This document shows positions 1-12,879 of a stretch of DNA of 64,000 bases, piece by piece. The first letter of the stretch is position 1, and every line of letters starts with the position of its first letter. The DNA is taken from NCBI RefSeq assembly GCF_020379485.1, contig NC_063442.1, forward strand, positions 18,548,732 through 18,612,731. The letters run 5' to 3'. This stretch comes from Brassica napus (Eukaryota; Streptophyta; Magnoliopsida; Brassicales; Brassicaceae). The translations under genes were made by a program, and so were the position numbers. The notes beneath the pieces were generated by a model. The model was given only the letters and a program-made list of their open reading frames with translations, had not been told where the DNA came from and made no database searches.

Positions 1-2310
1 GACTGCACATATATATATGGCCATCGGCAAAATTATATGACCCTCCATATATTTAAATAATTTGTGTGTTTCTTGAATATATCGAGCAAGTAAAAGCAAG
101 ATATTAAACTTAGCGGTTATTCTTTTTATTAAATAAGTCATTTCTAAATTCAAATACACAAAAGCCCTAATATTTAATCCAAAATAAGCTAGCTTTGAAA
201 TCAAAAAGAAATTAGAAATCTTCTGAAAGGAGCTGGTCGTGAGTATATGAATTAGATCAGTGATAGCTGCAGCCTGAGTTAACGCCATGTCGTGAGTATA
301 TGAATTCGAGAACTATTTCTTGTATTTCCTTTGAAGAGATCAGAGTGCGTTTGTAATTGGGCTCAGTGAAATCTGTGATTGGGTTCCCTCCATGATTCAT
401 AGATTGATGGTTGTTAGCCATGACAGTAGAAGAACATTTTTTCCTCGGCCAAAGCTTTAAGCAGCCAAGCGAGAGTGGTGTTGCCAAGGTAGGGAAGGGA
501 TCGGATGGCCTGACAATAGGTGACACGCCAGCTTGAAGATGAAGTGTATGAAGAACAGCTGTTAAAATGTTTAACAAACAAAAATGTGTTGGAATGAATA
601 AAATAAAGGGAGTTCCCTTCAGTCCAATCGCAATGAATCTAAGATCCAATAAGTCTCCCGCATCATTTACTCATGTAACGAGTTCATTCCTATTTTAGTG
701 ACTCGGTAAGTGAGTGAATGAGTCTGGAGCTAATTGGATCAAATCACAACATGTGAATGGACTTAAGGAAACTCTCTTGGTATTTATCTTGCAACAACCA
801 CTGGAAAATCAACCCAATGTTAAATGCATCTATAGCTACACATATGTATAAATGCTTATAATGGATGATATATATGCATGGACCTAGCACCCTAGATTGA
901 GAGAAAAACAATATAACTCTAAGAACATATTTAGCAAGATCGATTCTAAAGAATGCAATTGAATTATGTGTTATCCACAATCTAAGTTATATGAATTATA
1001 AGAGATGTTGATTTGAGTAAATATTATATGATGCAGAGAGAAATCAAATGGAGAGACAGATCTGATTCTGAAGGGAGAGATTTTGATATCTCTAGAAAGG
1101 GGGTAGAATAAGAATGGTAGAAAATACAGAACTATGGAAGATATCATACAATTGAAGGTTTGATGAGTATATATAAGCCTAAAGTTTCAACTTTTTAGTA
1201 AATTGTTTACACATGTAGGAAAAAGTTCTGATTGGCTAATAATAAAATTTATGCCTGTTTGTATATAATTATTTTTAGGTTCATTGGGAAACAAGCTCTA
1301 TAGAATAATGGCAGTTACTTGTCAAGTATACATGTCTGAACCGTAATGTTATTTATGTACGTAGTTGCAAACTCCTTGGGTTTTACGTATAAGGTTTCGA
1401 CTATTATAAAATAATGGATTAGTAAATTTAGTCGTTGTTAAAGTTTTGCAGTTGTAATCATTACTGAACAGTTTCATATTATTGCTATATGATGGATTCG
1501 ATTAGTGATAAAAACCAGTATAAAGTTTCGCGGTGGTAAAACAGCGGCAAGTGATACCCAAAGTAATTAACTAGAATCGATAAGAAGTAGCGATACAAAA
1601 TAAAGAACTATTTAGTCAATGATTCATAACGACTGGAATCTGCCAACTTAAAGATATTTGATATCATCAGTTGCATTGCATCTCTAAAAGACTAAAACCC
1701 TCTTTTGTTCTAGCATTCATCAAAAGTATATGAAAATGAAATTCTTATTTTGTCCAATCAAACTTTTTTCATCATCTGTCCATCCACACATCTAATCTCA
1801 TCCCACTCTTTCTTCTCCCTCATCATTCTTTTGAAGACTCTGATTCTTTTCTCCCTACTAAACTACACATTAATTTGTCCTTCAGATTTTGTATATCCAA
1901 CGGACGTGATTCACTTTCATTAGAATTTTTTTTTAACAAAACAAACACGGTTTATTAACTTTTTGTTCTATATATCTTTGTGTAATCTAAAAAAATATTC
2001 GCGTGATGTGACACGATACTTTGGTGCATAGCTACCGAAAGGTTTTCTTAAAGTTGATCGTCCGCATCATTCCTTTTTTAAGAGACCCTGAGACTAGCAT
2101 ACATGAGAAGCAAAGCTGGAGACAATGATGCACTACACACCTCTTGGAACTGTTTGAGAGCCATCATAATAGCGTCCCTTGAACACGCTTTCTTTGACAA
2201 TTTCTAGAAACCCTAACTGCGCCGAACCTACAACCCCTAACCATTTCAAACCTATATAGAATGATATTTACACAATCTGCTCTTCTTCTTCTTCTTCTTT
2301 TTTAAATTCA
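1..2310. other. Intergenic, no recognised gene
   Basis: AT-rich DNA with no ORF I can assign. A short direct repeat of about 18 bp (beginning gtcgtgagtatatgaatt) occurs at 236-253 and 288-305. A (TTC)n tract lies at about 2281-2300. No transposon termini were recognised. Confidence 0.5.
257..649 (-). CDS. Unrecognised ORF of 130 codons, doubtful
   Basis: An open frame of 130 codons with a hydrophobic N-terminal stretch (about residues 15-40) and a polar C-terminal half. I do not recognise a family, and no flanking exons with convincing splice sites were found. It could be a small secreted protein, an exon of a longer gene, or chance. It is listed only because it is the longest unexplained frame in the first 7 kb. 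Confidence 0.12.
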   Translation of the reverse strand: MDLRFIAIGLKGTPFILFIPTHFCLLNILTAVLHTLHLQAGVSPIVRPSDPFPTLATPLSLGCLKLWPRKKCSSTVMANNHQSMNHGGNPITDFTEPNYKRTLISSKEIQEIVLEFIYSRHGVNSGCSYH

Positions 2311-3564
2311 CAGATGAAAAAGATGGGCGTATCGTTTTGTTGTTTTAACTTTAGAAGATTCTCCAATGTAGTGGTACTTGTTTGCTTTTCAGGTGTTGGC
2401 AAAACAATTAACAAATGTTGTTGGGTTTTCTTAATTATAAAGGATCCTTTTCCGAATATATTAGTATACCCTACTTTATTATTAATAGAATTGACAAGTA
2501 ATAGTCCTTACCATCTAATGACAATTCTTGTTAATTTTTGAAGGACTATTCGGATTAATAGTCCTTACCCTAATGACCGAATCATAGCAAAAGAAGTAAT
2601 AACAAGTGAACAATTAAAAATTTGACACCGACTGATGCCTGAAACATATTATTCATGACTTCAGACCAAAAGATTCACGTTGTCGAACCTTACATAATAC
2701 AGCTGTTATTTGAATAATAAATCATTGTGTTCATTTATTTTGGGTTTGATTCGCAACTTTAGTTACTTCGAGAATAGTATGCCGAGTTAAAGATAACCAA
2801 CTACAATAACGAAATGAAAGATATACAAGCTCAATTATTTATTTATTTTTGTAACTTGCTTTCTTAAATTTAAAAGTTTAATTATTTTGGTAAATGTACG
2901 ATGGTCAAGTGATTATAGCATTGGCATAATCAACGGGGAAAAATATCTGTAAATTATATTGGTAAAGGTACGATTTAAATTTTGATTCACTTCATTAACC
3001 ATTTCGATTTGAACAAAAAAATATGAATATATGTACTCTACGAATCAAAACAATGCTAATATGCAATACCTTTAAAATAAATTAAATGATAAATACTAAT
3101 ATTTTAGGAATTATTGTCCGATCCAATCCGGTATGTGCATATATCCACATATATTTAAAAATTATATGTTATGTAAGTTTTACAATATTTTTACTTATTA
3201 AATTTAATATTATAGTTATAGAGTTATAAAAAGTAATAAATTTTCATTTTTGTAAATTTAATATAATGGATCAAATGGATATCCGGTTAAAATATACAAT
3301 TTAGGATATTTGGACTTCAAATATCTGAATAACTACGGATAAAATAAAATTGGATAATTAATTATTCGGACGAAAAAATCAAATTACAAATACCTTAAAT
3401 GATTTGTAACTTCTCCATCTCAAATATTACAACACGATTAAACCGTGTTTGGTCATGTTTGGTTTATTTGGACGTAAGAAAACTTTACTAAAATGAGTTT
3501 GGTTTGTGTTTGGCTTTAATTTGATTTGGTTTGTGTTTGGTTTAGTTCAAATTAGTTTTGTTTG
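2311..3564. other. Intergenic, AT-rich, degenerate GT repeats
   Basis: No gene recognised. From about 3440 to 3578 the DNA is a degenerate repeat of the word ttggttt/tgtttgg, a common low-complexity pattern. The LINE fragment at 3579 inserted into it. A 75-codon open frame at 2314 has no recognisable features. Confidence 0.5.
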
Positions 3565-3578
3565 TGTTTGTTTAGTTC

Positions 3579-4048
3579 TTTTTTTTTTACAACAAACATT
3601 CACAGACTCATGTAGACTCTGTAAAACAAGATGGTAACTCTGCATCCATATATACGAAAGACGTTTGTTTTTGAGCACTGCGTGCCAAGCTATCTGCCCT
3701 TAAGTTTTCCGTCCTAGGTACATGAACAATATATGAGTTGAAGAAACTTCTTCTTAAACGCTTAATATCTTCAAGGTAGCTTTCAAATGCTGGTCATTCT
3801 TCTGGTTCTCAAACCATTTTCACCAATTGAGAACAATCCGTTGCAAACGTAACCTGCAACTGTCTTAAATTTTTCATGTATTCTGTTGCCCAAATTAATT
3901 CATCCATCTCCGAATGAAGAGGTGTGAGACACGCCCTTACATTCTTTGCCCCTAGCAAACCCTCAAAATCCGGTAGCGTGCTAAACACATCATCATTTGA
4001 CATTATCTTTCCCTGGGAATATGTCCTTATCTTTCCAGGAACCGTCTC
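3579..4048 (-). mobile_element. 5'-truncated L1-type LINE, RNase H tail
   Basis: Minus-strand insertion. A poly(T) run at the left (about 3579-3590) is the poly(A) tail. Near-perfect 14-bp target-site duplications flank it: tgtttgtttagttc at 3565-3578 and tgtttgtttaattc at 4049-4062. The frame encodes the C-terminal RNase H domain of a plant LINE ORF2, with LHSEMD, FATDC and the conserved end LRADSLARSA...FTEST. Two in-frame TGA codons just after the FATDCSQLVKMV stretch show it is dead. The terminal coding sequence matches the tail at 20245-20439, so both belong to the same or sister families. Confidence 0.85.
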
Positions 4049-4413
4049 TGTTTGTTTAATTCAATCGAGTTGATTTTGGTTTTGTTCTAATCTAGTTACA
4101 AAAATATACTTTTTAAGAACATAAACACATCATCATTTGACATTAAATCATTATTTTTTCATATTTAGATATAAAGCCAAAGATCACAATAAAAATATAG
4201 AAAATAAAATCCAATAATTTTATGTTACTATCTTCAAACCTAGTATATAAGTATCATATATATATTTTTGGTTTTGATGTTAATATACGAGATCCATATT
4301 CTTTTATTTTATTTTTTATTGGTGTTTATTCTATATATTCAAAGTAAAAATCTATTAAAAAATTAGTTGTTTTAGATTAAATGGCTTTAAATCAAACAAA
4401 TTAAAACTATTTA

Positions 4414-4692
4414 GGGCATCTCCACTCCCACTCCATTTTTTCCTCTAAAATGGAGTAAAAGTGAATATAGAATTTGACCAAAAAAAAGTGAATATAAAGT
4501 AATGAATGTTCCAACCCAACTTCATATCTCACTCCATAATGAACTTTACTCCATAAATGGAGTAATTAATTTTTTGTTTGTTCATCACTCTATTATGGAG
4601 TGAAAAATAAAGTAGGATTGGAGCATTTTTACTTCATATTCACTTTTACTCCATTTAGGAGGAAAAAATGGAGTTTTACATTGGAGATGTTC
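4414..4692. mobile_element. Tourist-like MITE, 279 bp
   Basis: The ends are inverted: GGGCATCTCCA on the left and GAACATCTCCA (reverse complement) on the right, followed on both sides by an inverted CTCCATTTTTTCC block. The element is flanked by the trinucleotide TTA at 4411-4413 and 4693-4695, the target preference of PIF/Harbinger elements. It has no coding capacity. The class is inferred from the target site and short termini. Confidence 0.75.
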
Positions 4693-4739
4693 TTAGCCTG
4701 ATAAGATCTTGAACCAGATGGTTTAGATATGCATGGGCA

Positions 4740-6830
4740 TGGTCACAATCTGGTTTCGGTTTTATCCATTTGAGTTTTGATTTTTCGGATTTATCAAAAT
4801 CAGCCTCATTCGGGTTATATAAAAGTTCGGTGCGGGACCAGTTCGGGTTCTATCGGGTTCGGGTCGGGGTTAGTCAATCTTCAAAGAACCGCTATAACCC
4901 ATTGTACTTTTGGGTTCGGGTCCCAATCGGTTCTTCGGTTTAAAAATACCTGGTTTGTACCTATTTTGTAGTTAAAACATAAATGAAATCGGTTCTTCGT
5001 ATTTAAATACATGATTTGTACATATTTTAATAGGGAAAATCGCATTTTAAACCATGAAGGTGTAAGAAGGTAGCACTTTAAACCTCAGTGCTCAAAAACT
5101 CACACTTCAAACCCTCAAACCAATTATATTAACACATTAAACCTTGAAACTAACTGACTTCTTTACCAAGCAAAAATGTGACCGGTACTGTTCATCCGTG
5201 GGTAAAAAGGTATGACGTGTCAGTTGTTTTTTTTTTAATTAATAAATAAAAAAATATTTCAAATCACAAAAAAATAAAAAATAAATGAAAAAGGTATAAA
5301 ACTTATAAAAATAAATAAATAAAATTTGAAATTTATAAATAAATTAAAATAAATTTTAAAATAAAATTAAAATGAATAAAAATCTAAATTTATCAATATA
5401 ATTAAATAATTTAATACTTAAGAATAAAATTTAAAATAAATTAAAAAAATTAAAATAAAATTTAAAAACTAAAAAATAATAAAATAAACTTAAATATAAT
5501 TCAAAATTTTTTTTAAAAAATCAAAATAAGTAAATAAATCCCAAAATTTAATATACGCAACTAAAAATTTTCAAAATATTTTTTACATGTGAAAATTTTC
5601 CGATCCCTTTTCCGATATATTAATAGTAACTATTTCTGAAATATGACCCTTGATGTTGATGGATTTTGGCATAAACCATTAAACATGATATATCGGAAAT
5701 CACCACCAATGTGTTATCTTCTTACATTGTCATGGTTTTCACTAGCATTTGTTGAATTTATTTACTTATTTTGATTTTTTATAATTATTTTAAATTTATT
5801 TTTAAATTTTAATTTAATTTATTTTTATTTTTGGATTTATTTAAGAGTTTTTTTTAAAATTTGTTAGTTAATTAAAAATTTTATTAATTTATTTTTGATT
5901 TTTTAAATAAATCCAAAAATAAATTTACTTTTAATTTATTAATAAATTTAAATTTTATTCATTTATTTTTAAAGTTTTATTTTTTTTGAGTTTTTTTTGC
6001 ATTTATCTCTGATTTTTAAATTAATTTTTTTTTGTGATTTGAAATATTTTTTTATTTATTAATTAAAAAAAAAACAACTGACACGTCATACCTTTTTACC
6101 CACGGATGAACAGTACCGGTCACATTTTTGCTTGGTAAAGAAGTCAGTTAGTTTCAAGGTTTAATGTGTTAATATAATTGGTTTGAGGGTTTGAAGTGTG
6201 AGTTTTTGAGCACTGAGGTTTAAAGTGCTACCTTCTTACACCTTCATGGTTTAAAATGCGATTTTCCCTATTTTAATAGCCAAAACTAAGTAAAATCGAT
6301 TCAAAAATAAGAAAAAACATCAAACGTGATCATTCAAAAAGCAAACGAAAGATAAACATAGTTAGTGATAGAAAGAAAACCATATATAAATGAAATCATA
6401 AACAAAAGTAAGTTCTCATGCAATGAGAAACATTATTCAATGAAAACAAAACTAAAATCTAAAAACTTCCGGCTTCAACCGCCACATTCCACCATCAACT
6501 TTCATGTAATAGATAATTATTTTAGAAGTTCTATAATACCTTAAAGTATTTTGGATACATATTAAAAATTAAGATCATATTTGATAGAAATTCTTTTTGT
6601 GATTTTAAATGTTTCGGGTTTTATCGGATATCCATTTAGGTCCAGATTCGGTTCGGATAATACTCATAACCCAAAATACCAAAAAACAAGATTCATTCGG
6701 TATTTATGTCGGGTTCGTATCAATTCGGATTCATTTTTATTGGATGGGGTTCGGTTTATTTGCCCAGCCCTAGGTTTAGATATATACTTTGGTTTGTTTG
6801 GTTTCAAATGAGTCGGTTTGGTTTTTTTTC
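4740..6830. repeat. Degenerate TTCGGGT/GGTTCGG repeats split by insertion
   Basis: Two stretches (about 4740-5000 and 6600-6830) consist of degenerate copies of ggttcgg/ttcgggt. The foldback element at 5033-6268 lies between them, so it appears to have inserted into a formerly continuous block of low-complexity repeats. Confidence 0.4.
5033..6268. mobile_element. Foldback (MULE-like) element with 242-bp arms
   Basis: A 1236-bp element with terminal inverted repeats at 5033-5274 and 6027-6268. I compared the arms line by line and saw no mismatch over 242 bp. A perfect 10-bp direct repeat, tattttaata, flanks it (5023-5032 and 6269-6278). Termini begin GGGAAAATCGC. The 750-bp centre is extremely AT-rich with no coding frame. 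The 9-11-bp duplication and long arms fit a non-autonomous Mutator-like foldback element; that class is inference. The identical arms suggest a recent insertion. Confidence 0.9.
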
Positions 6831-7193
6831 CTACTCTTACCGAAAACCCATGCCTAAATAATGCATTTATATAGTTCAATCGAGATTAATAACAGAGAAC
6901 AACTCTTTGCAGCTTCTTACAACTGAGATCAAATATAAGCATTCCTTTAGATGAAAAAAAAATAGCGAGAAAAAAAGTCTTTTCATTATTATTTTGTATA
7001 GCCAATGATAACATTCGGAAAGAGAAAAAAATACATGCGGAAACGAAGAGTTCGATACGGTTTTTTTGGTATCAAAGTAAAAGTTTTTGGCAGAATAAAA
7101 AGAATTTGGAATTACAACAAAGATAATCTTTTCCCAAATGGGCCAAAACAAACACAAACAGGTCTGAATCACATCTTTTGCTCCTTTCATTCA
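6279..7193. other. Intergenic between foldback element and VHA-E 3' end
   Basis: No gene recognised. The last 100-200 bases should contain the VHA-E 3' UTR, since transcription comes from the right. Short open frames on both strands show no domain. Confidence 0.5.
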
Positions 7194-8459
7194 TTAGGCA
7201 GCAACTTGGCCGAACAACGACCTACGGATCTGGGGAAAGAAACGATGTGAATCAGAGAGCCATAGTAAGACCAATAACTAGAATTGTTGACTTAAGAAAG
7301 GAACAAACTAGGCAAGTACTGAATTTGCTTTTCATACCACTGGAAGTTTCATACGGAATGCAACATCAAGACGGGCATCGAGGGTGTTCTCGCACACGAT
7401 TTTCCCATCACGAGAAGCTAACACAACACCTCCAGAGCTATAATAACAAGTTCAACATTACACATTATTAGCTAAAATCCAAAATTAATCACAGTACAAA
7501 AGGCTAAAGTTACTTTCTGTGTGAAGTTAAATTAATGATGAGAAAAAAAAGAAATGTTACCAGTGGAGACCATGAGGATCACTAGAAGTAGGAGGAGGGG
7601 GAAGGAATATGGTTGTGTCAACGGCAACCTCTGGAGCATGAACATTAGCTTTACCAGCATACTCCTCCTTTGCATCCTCAAGAATAGATTCAACAAAACC
7701 CAAGTCCTCTTCACGGCAACGCAACAACACAGAAGGCTCCTTCAACCGAAGCAAGCACTGCAACAATTCAAAAGACATAAAGAAGAATCTTATAACTAAG
7801 CACAGATTGGCATCAGAGACAAGTAGATAGTGTGTATCAACCTGAACAATGAGATCCTTGAGAAGCTGTTTGTAGGCATCCTCATCGCCACTGACGCTGA
7901 GAAGATCTTTTGCTGCTTGGTCTTTCATGGCATTGACAATATCGTCCTGAGCTTGAAGAACTTTGATCCTTGACGCATTCAGCTGCATCGAGTAATCACT
8001 GAACAAAATCAATGTATCACATAGTTAGTTTATGGTCATCAATCAAGAAAACATTACAACAAGTTGGAATCTATAGATCGATCATACACGTGTACGCTTA
8101 TAAGGTCAAAATCTAGAGAAGGCGATCCAACTTAAACAAAATCGAGATCAGAAAAGTAAACGATCGATCAATTGAAACTCACATCTTCTTGCGTACATCA
8201 GCTTGCTTCTCCTTCTTCTCATAGTCTTGCCTGATCTTCTTCTTCTCCGCCTCAACTAGCTGCAGTTTCTCGATGTTGAATTCCTACACATGTTCAAACA
8301 AAGCAGATCTATGATCAATCAGAACGAATCGCTGGTGAAATATAGTGAGAAACCTACTTCTTCAGCGGAGACGGAGATCTCGTTTGCCTTCTCCTCAGCC
8401 TCTTGCCGAATGAATCTCACCATCTGCTGGATCTGATTCGACACATCCACGTCGTTCAT
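7194..8459 (-). CDS. V-type proton ATPase subunit E (VHA-E1-like)
   Basis: Encodes the peripheral-stalk subunit E of the vacuolar H+-ATPase, which links the V1 head to the V0 membrane ring at the tonoplast and trans-Golgi network. Six coding exons: 8459-8358, 8283-8183, 7998-7842, 7757-7561, 7437-7338 and 7229-7194. All junctions are GT-AG and the frame is continuous, giving 230 residues, the usual length for plant subunit E. It starts MNDVDVSNQIQQMVRF. The first half is a long charged helix, as expected of a stalk. The C-terminal half contains LLRCREEDL, the VHAPE/FLPPP segment and a LASRDGKIVCENTLDARL motif. It ends RRSLFGQVAA. Next to RDR2 this matches Arabidopsis VHA-E1. The gene looks intact. 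Confidence 0.95.
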
Positions 8460-8959
8460 CTTTACCGCTTAAAGTTTGGTCGCCGAGATTTCTGTGGCGC
8501 AGGAAGATTGGGGAGAGAGAGAGATCGGATTTGCCACAACGTGGTGATTACTTATTTGAACTTGTTTGACTGTAGATTATTGAGAGAACTAAACGGTATA
8601 CAGTTTTTCATTAAATAAGAGAAACGACAAGGCGTCTGAATAAAGAACGAGCCGCTTCAGGTCCAAGGCCCGTCTGTAATGGGCCCAACCTCGTGATGTG
8701 GACCGAGTATGACTGATTAGTGCAGTATGTCTTATTTAATTACTACTTACTAGTAACAATAATTCCATATTTATGTAAAATTAGATTCAGTAATGTGAAA
8801 CAAACCAGGTCACAAAGTCAAATTGATTCTGGGTTGCGTTGGACGCATATGCGCGGGGGGGGGGGGGGGGGTTGGGTTATACTTAGCAATTATACTAAAC
8901 CTACAAATGAGTAGGGTTGGTTAACCAAACAGATGGTAGTCCACTTGCTTGCTTGCTCT
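8460..8959. promoter_or_regulatory. VHA-E upstream region with site II motif
   Basis: The interval between VHA-E and the RDR2 3' end. A palindromic aatgggcccaac (about 8678-8689), preceded by aggcccgt, matches the TGGGCY site II element recognised by TCP factors in housekeeping promoters. Its role is inferred. Arabidopsis has CRF1 in the matching interval (from memory); no AP2/ERF frame is present here. Confidence 0.45.
8855..8871 (+). repeat. Guanine homopolymer, 17 G
   Basis: An uninterrupted run of 17 G follows gcgc and precedes ttgggtt. It lies about 90 bp beyond the RDR2 stop codon, in its probable 3' region. Such long G runs are unusual in AT-rich plant DNA and are also prone to length error in assemblies. 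Confidence 0.95.
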
Positions 8960-11900
8960 TCAAGCTATCATCATCTCTCTCTCTCCCTCCGCACTTTCAG
9001 CCTTTATCCCCAGCAAAACGTCGCCTACGATCCACGGAAAGCTCAAGAATCTCGGCTTCTCATCGCAATAGCTCGGGTTGTATGTTACATAGTACCAAGC
9101 CGATGCTAGCTTCTTCCTCTGCTGTTCGTCCTCGCAGCTCTTCTCAAACCATCCCATAGCCTCTCTCTGCAAATCCTTAACCGACAACGTAATCCTATCC
9201 TTCATATCACCATACCTCCGGTTATCTCTCTGCAGATACATCTCCTTGGTTCTCAAAATCCCCGTGAGAATCTCTTCTTCGTTAGCAGCTCCGTAGTAGT
9301 TCATCAACGAGCTCAGCTTCTCGGCGTACATGTCTCTGTGAGCTTTGGCCGTCTCTATAAAGTTGTCAAAGCCAGCTTCTTCAAGCGTCGAGTCATAAGC
9401 CGCCATCTTCTTCTTGTCCTCGCTCTCAGCGTCTTCTGGCTTTCTCTGTGCTAGAGTGCTTTTCACAGCACGGTAGAGCTTCCCAAACACGGACCCAGAG
9501 ATGTACATTGGTTTCTCGAACCGTTCCAGGAAATCAGGGAACTCTCTGGGCTTTAAGGCGTAAGGCATCTCGGCTGGAGCTCCGGTTTTCGCGAAATCAA
9601 CGGCTCTAGAGTGAAGGTTCGCTAACTCTATGCATCTCTGGCTCCGGGCTCTCTCCGGGTCACGGTCTGCGTGAACCAAATGTGCAGTTGAGATCACCCC
9701 CAGTGTGTCGCTTATCATATAATCAACGAAAAATTTGTGGATTTCCTACAAAAAGCAGTGAGAATCAGCAGCTTAGGCTCCAAAGATTAGAAAACTTTCA
9801 CATTATCAGAACCTTTTCGAGAATCTAACCTCCAAGGTGACATCATGATCCATTATACGAGGTCTGCTTCCAGCGTAGTCCATTGGAGGGTCCATTTGGC
9901 TCGGTATAAGCTTCTCATCCCAGCTAACAAAAAACTGGTCTCCATCGAGATCACCACCAGAACATTCATTTGGATGTGGCCTGTACAGTCAGCAAACACC
10001 ATCAACTCAAGAATCAGAAGCATATGGTTTCTTTCTACTATGGTGCCATAGCTTTTTAAAGGATAGTTTTACAATATATACCTTTCTCCCTTCTGAGGAA
10101 AGACGATGCAATCGAGAAAACCCTTTTGTTCAAAATTGACCTCATATATTGCGTCAAGAACTCTGATGTCTCCGGGGTGAAGGCATGGGTTTTTCGTCAC
10201 AACCACTTTCCCAACCACCACAGATGTTTCCTCATCAATCTTGCGGAAGTGGCTCTGCTCGCGAGATTCCAGTTCCGCTTTAGTAAGTGTTACACGAACG
10301 TACACTTGGCCATACTCCAGTATACCCATTTCATCCATGCAACCTATCAAGATACGTCCTTTCGGTACAAGTATCCTGCACCTACTCTTTAGCTCAGAAA
10401 GCTGGCTCTCGTGGTGCACACGAAGCATCATTGAGAGGTAAGGCTCTGAACTCGGTGCGTATCCTTGTAGCAGCATCTTAACTAGCAGATTCTTGGAACT
10501 TTCTCCGCTCAATTTCTGCAGAACGTTCAGTGCCGCATGGCGGTCTTCAAGCATGTTCCCCAGTATAGATAGATGCCCCGCTTGCATCGCCTCAAACACC
10601 GCATCTTCTATTCCGAGAGTCGACAAAAGGCAAATGATCTCCCGGTTTAAGAAGCAAGGCATCGACTCTGTCCACCTGGTCACGTTGAGCATCCTGTTGT
10701 TTGAATCGAACTTTAGCATACTATCACGCAGAGACAGCTTTCTGAAGGAACTGCGGTCAACGGCAATCACACCTTTGTAGCCACCATATCGAATTTGAAA
10801 CGCTGAAGGGATATGGCTCAGTCCACACTTCTGCGCAACTTGCTTAGCAAATGCCAACGAAATTTTCCCTATGCCGTCGGAGAAGCAGTAGTCAGCACCA
10901 TCAGTAGTCACTTCTATGTCAGGAATCTGCTCAACATCTTGCGCACGGACATTAAGTGTCTGCCGAGAAGCACTGAACAACTGGCCCATCCTAGCAGCAC
11001 ATTTCGAAATGCTTCGGATCTTACGAAAACAACCCATCCATTCTCTTATATCTTCAGCTTTCACTTTCTCGTTAGAAGCAAACATCCAGACAGAATTTCC
11101 TCGCAGCTGGCTCGCTGAGAAAGCCAAGAACTCAAACTTTTTAGGCCCGACGGTGATCCCTTCTCCAAGGATTGACAACACCCTGTGATAGATGTTGGTT
11201 CTAAAGGGTTTCACGAAATAGCCTTCCTTGGAGTTCACAGAAAGCGCATTCGCTGGAATCTTGCTCCAATCTTCTTCCACAAAAGTAATTCTCATGAAAT
11301 CCGAGGCATGCTCCGCAAAGTTCTTCACAACGTAATTGGCAGTCTCAAGCTCTGGACCCAGCAGATAAATCTTTGAAGGCGTAACATAGGCTCTCTGACA
11401 ACTCATTATGTTCTGCTCAGTCAATCTCTTATAGGCTGATGCAGGGGAATGCGCCGTCTTCTTAACCACATACTGCGACTGCGCCTTGACAAATGAGATA
11501 GGATCATAACAAATAGAGCTTTGCTGGTGCAGTTTCTTGAGGATCACCAATGCGGTTTCCAAGCTCAAACCACAGAGGATGCTGATCAATCCCATATTTG
11601 AAGCCGCGAAAAGACTGATTTTCTGCGCATGAACCAGCGAATTGAGTTGGAAAAGGATCTCATATGGAATCTCTATCCCCAGATTAGCTGCATTCAAGAG
11701 GGGGACAATTTGATTTGCAGAGGCAAATGTATACCCATCCACCAGGGTTAGGCTCAAAGTGTCTTCTCTGTAGTAAGGTAAGCTTGAGAAGATGTCAGAC
11801 ATCGTTGAGGCGTTATCCACTTCTAAACAAAAGCAAGTGGATGTACCGATTGACTTTAGACCAGAGAAATCAGTTGAGCGAATCCACATGAAATCAAAAT

Positions 11901-12879
11901 CCTCCTTGCAGAAACTGTAGCGGCCGGATTTGAACTTTGTGGCGATATGAGGTCCTGATACTTGTTTGTATATCTTCGGTCCATATTTCAGCTAAAAAAT
12001 AAGACAAACAAGAGGTAAACAAAAGTAAGAAGACACTAACCAACGTAGCACTTAACAAACCAAGCAACATAAAAAACCAACAGCAAGCAAGATAAGCTCA
12101 ACATAAACTCACATGAAACGTTAGTTATATACATAATAAACCAGTGAAGAGTTTTGTCAAAACCCTAAACCCTAAGGCACTCTTGCATTGTAAACTTAAC
12201 TCTCAGCAGAACTAAGGTTCACCAAGTTACTTTCTTGAATCTCTATAGTTCAACAAAAGGATCAGATAAAACTATGAAAGTAGAGAACTTTCACATGCAC
12301 ATTGTCCAAAAACACATCACAGTCAAAAACGTTTACCCTGAGAAGAAACGCATTGATCTCATCCACGCCATCGACGCAGGAGGGAACAGTTTCAGCGATA
12401 TCCTCAAACCTAACCTCACACTTGTAACAATCACCACTTTCCCAAACCCAAAACTCAACTCTCCGCTTCTCCTCTATAACCCAACACCTCACGCCTTCCC
12501 ATTTCTCTAGGGCACAAAACCTCCCTTCCTCCGATTCCGGAAACCCAGCGGTCAAAACGACGCCGTCGAGCCTTCTCCTGGGATCTACGGGGCGAGGGAC
12601 GATGTCGTCGTAGGCTTCGGAGACTCTTAGGTTACGGGACTTGAAGAGGAGCTTGCTCTGGGAGGAGAGGTGCTGAGCGCGAGACTTGGCTTCGAGGGAG
12701 GTGAACTGCACGAGGGCGAAGTCGCGTGGCTTCCAGTTATCGCGAGAGGTCGGGATTTCGAGGGCGAATACGGAGTCTGCGCCGAGGTGGAGCTCTAGGA
12801 AGCGGAGGAGTTCTTCGGCGATTATGGTTTGAGGGACGTTGGTGAGTTTAACCGTTGATCGCGTTATCTCTGAGACCAT
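8960..12879 (-). CDS. RDR2: RNA-dependent RNA polymerase 2 (RDR2)
   Basis: Converts Pol IV transcripts into double-stranded RNA, the DCL3 substrate for 24-nt siRNAs in RNA-directed DNA methylation. Four coding exons: 12879-12337, 11991-10082, 9980-9830 and 9745-8960. All junctions are GT-AG and frame-consistent, giving 1129 residues (Arabidopsis RDR2 is about 1133). An N-terminal RRM-like region comes first (VKLTNVPQTI...NWKPRDFALVQF), then the RdRP domain (DGADYCFSDGIGKIS, QIRYGGYKGV). The catalytic DLDGD is at residues 828-832 (bases 9952-9938), intact and encoded in the small third exon. The final exon ends in EREMMIA. Intron 1 contains two tandem AAACCCTAA telo-box units near 12161. A Harbinger transposon starts 166 bp upstream of the ATG. 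Confidence 0.96.

Noticed and set aside
10126..11376. Several plus-strand frames of 63-101 codons
   Set aside because: They are antisense shadows of the large RDR2 exon 2, which is conserved on minus.
12161..12176. Telomere-like aaaccctaaaccctaa
   Set aside because: Only two units, inside RDR2 intron 1. This is a telo-box-type motif, not a telomere tract.
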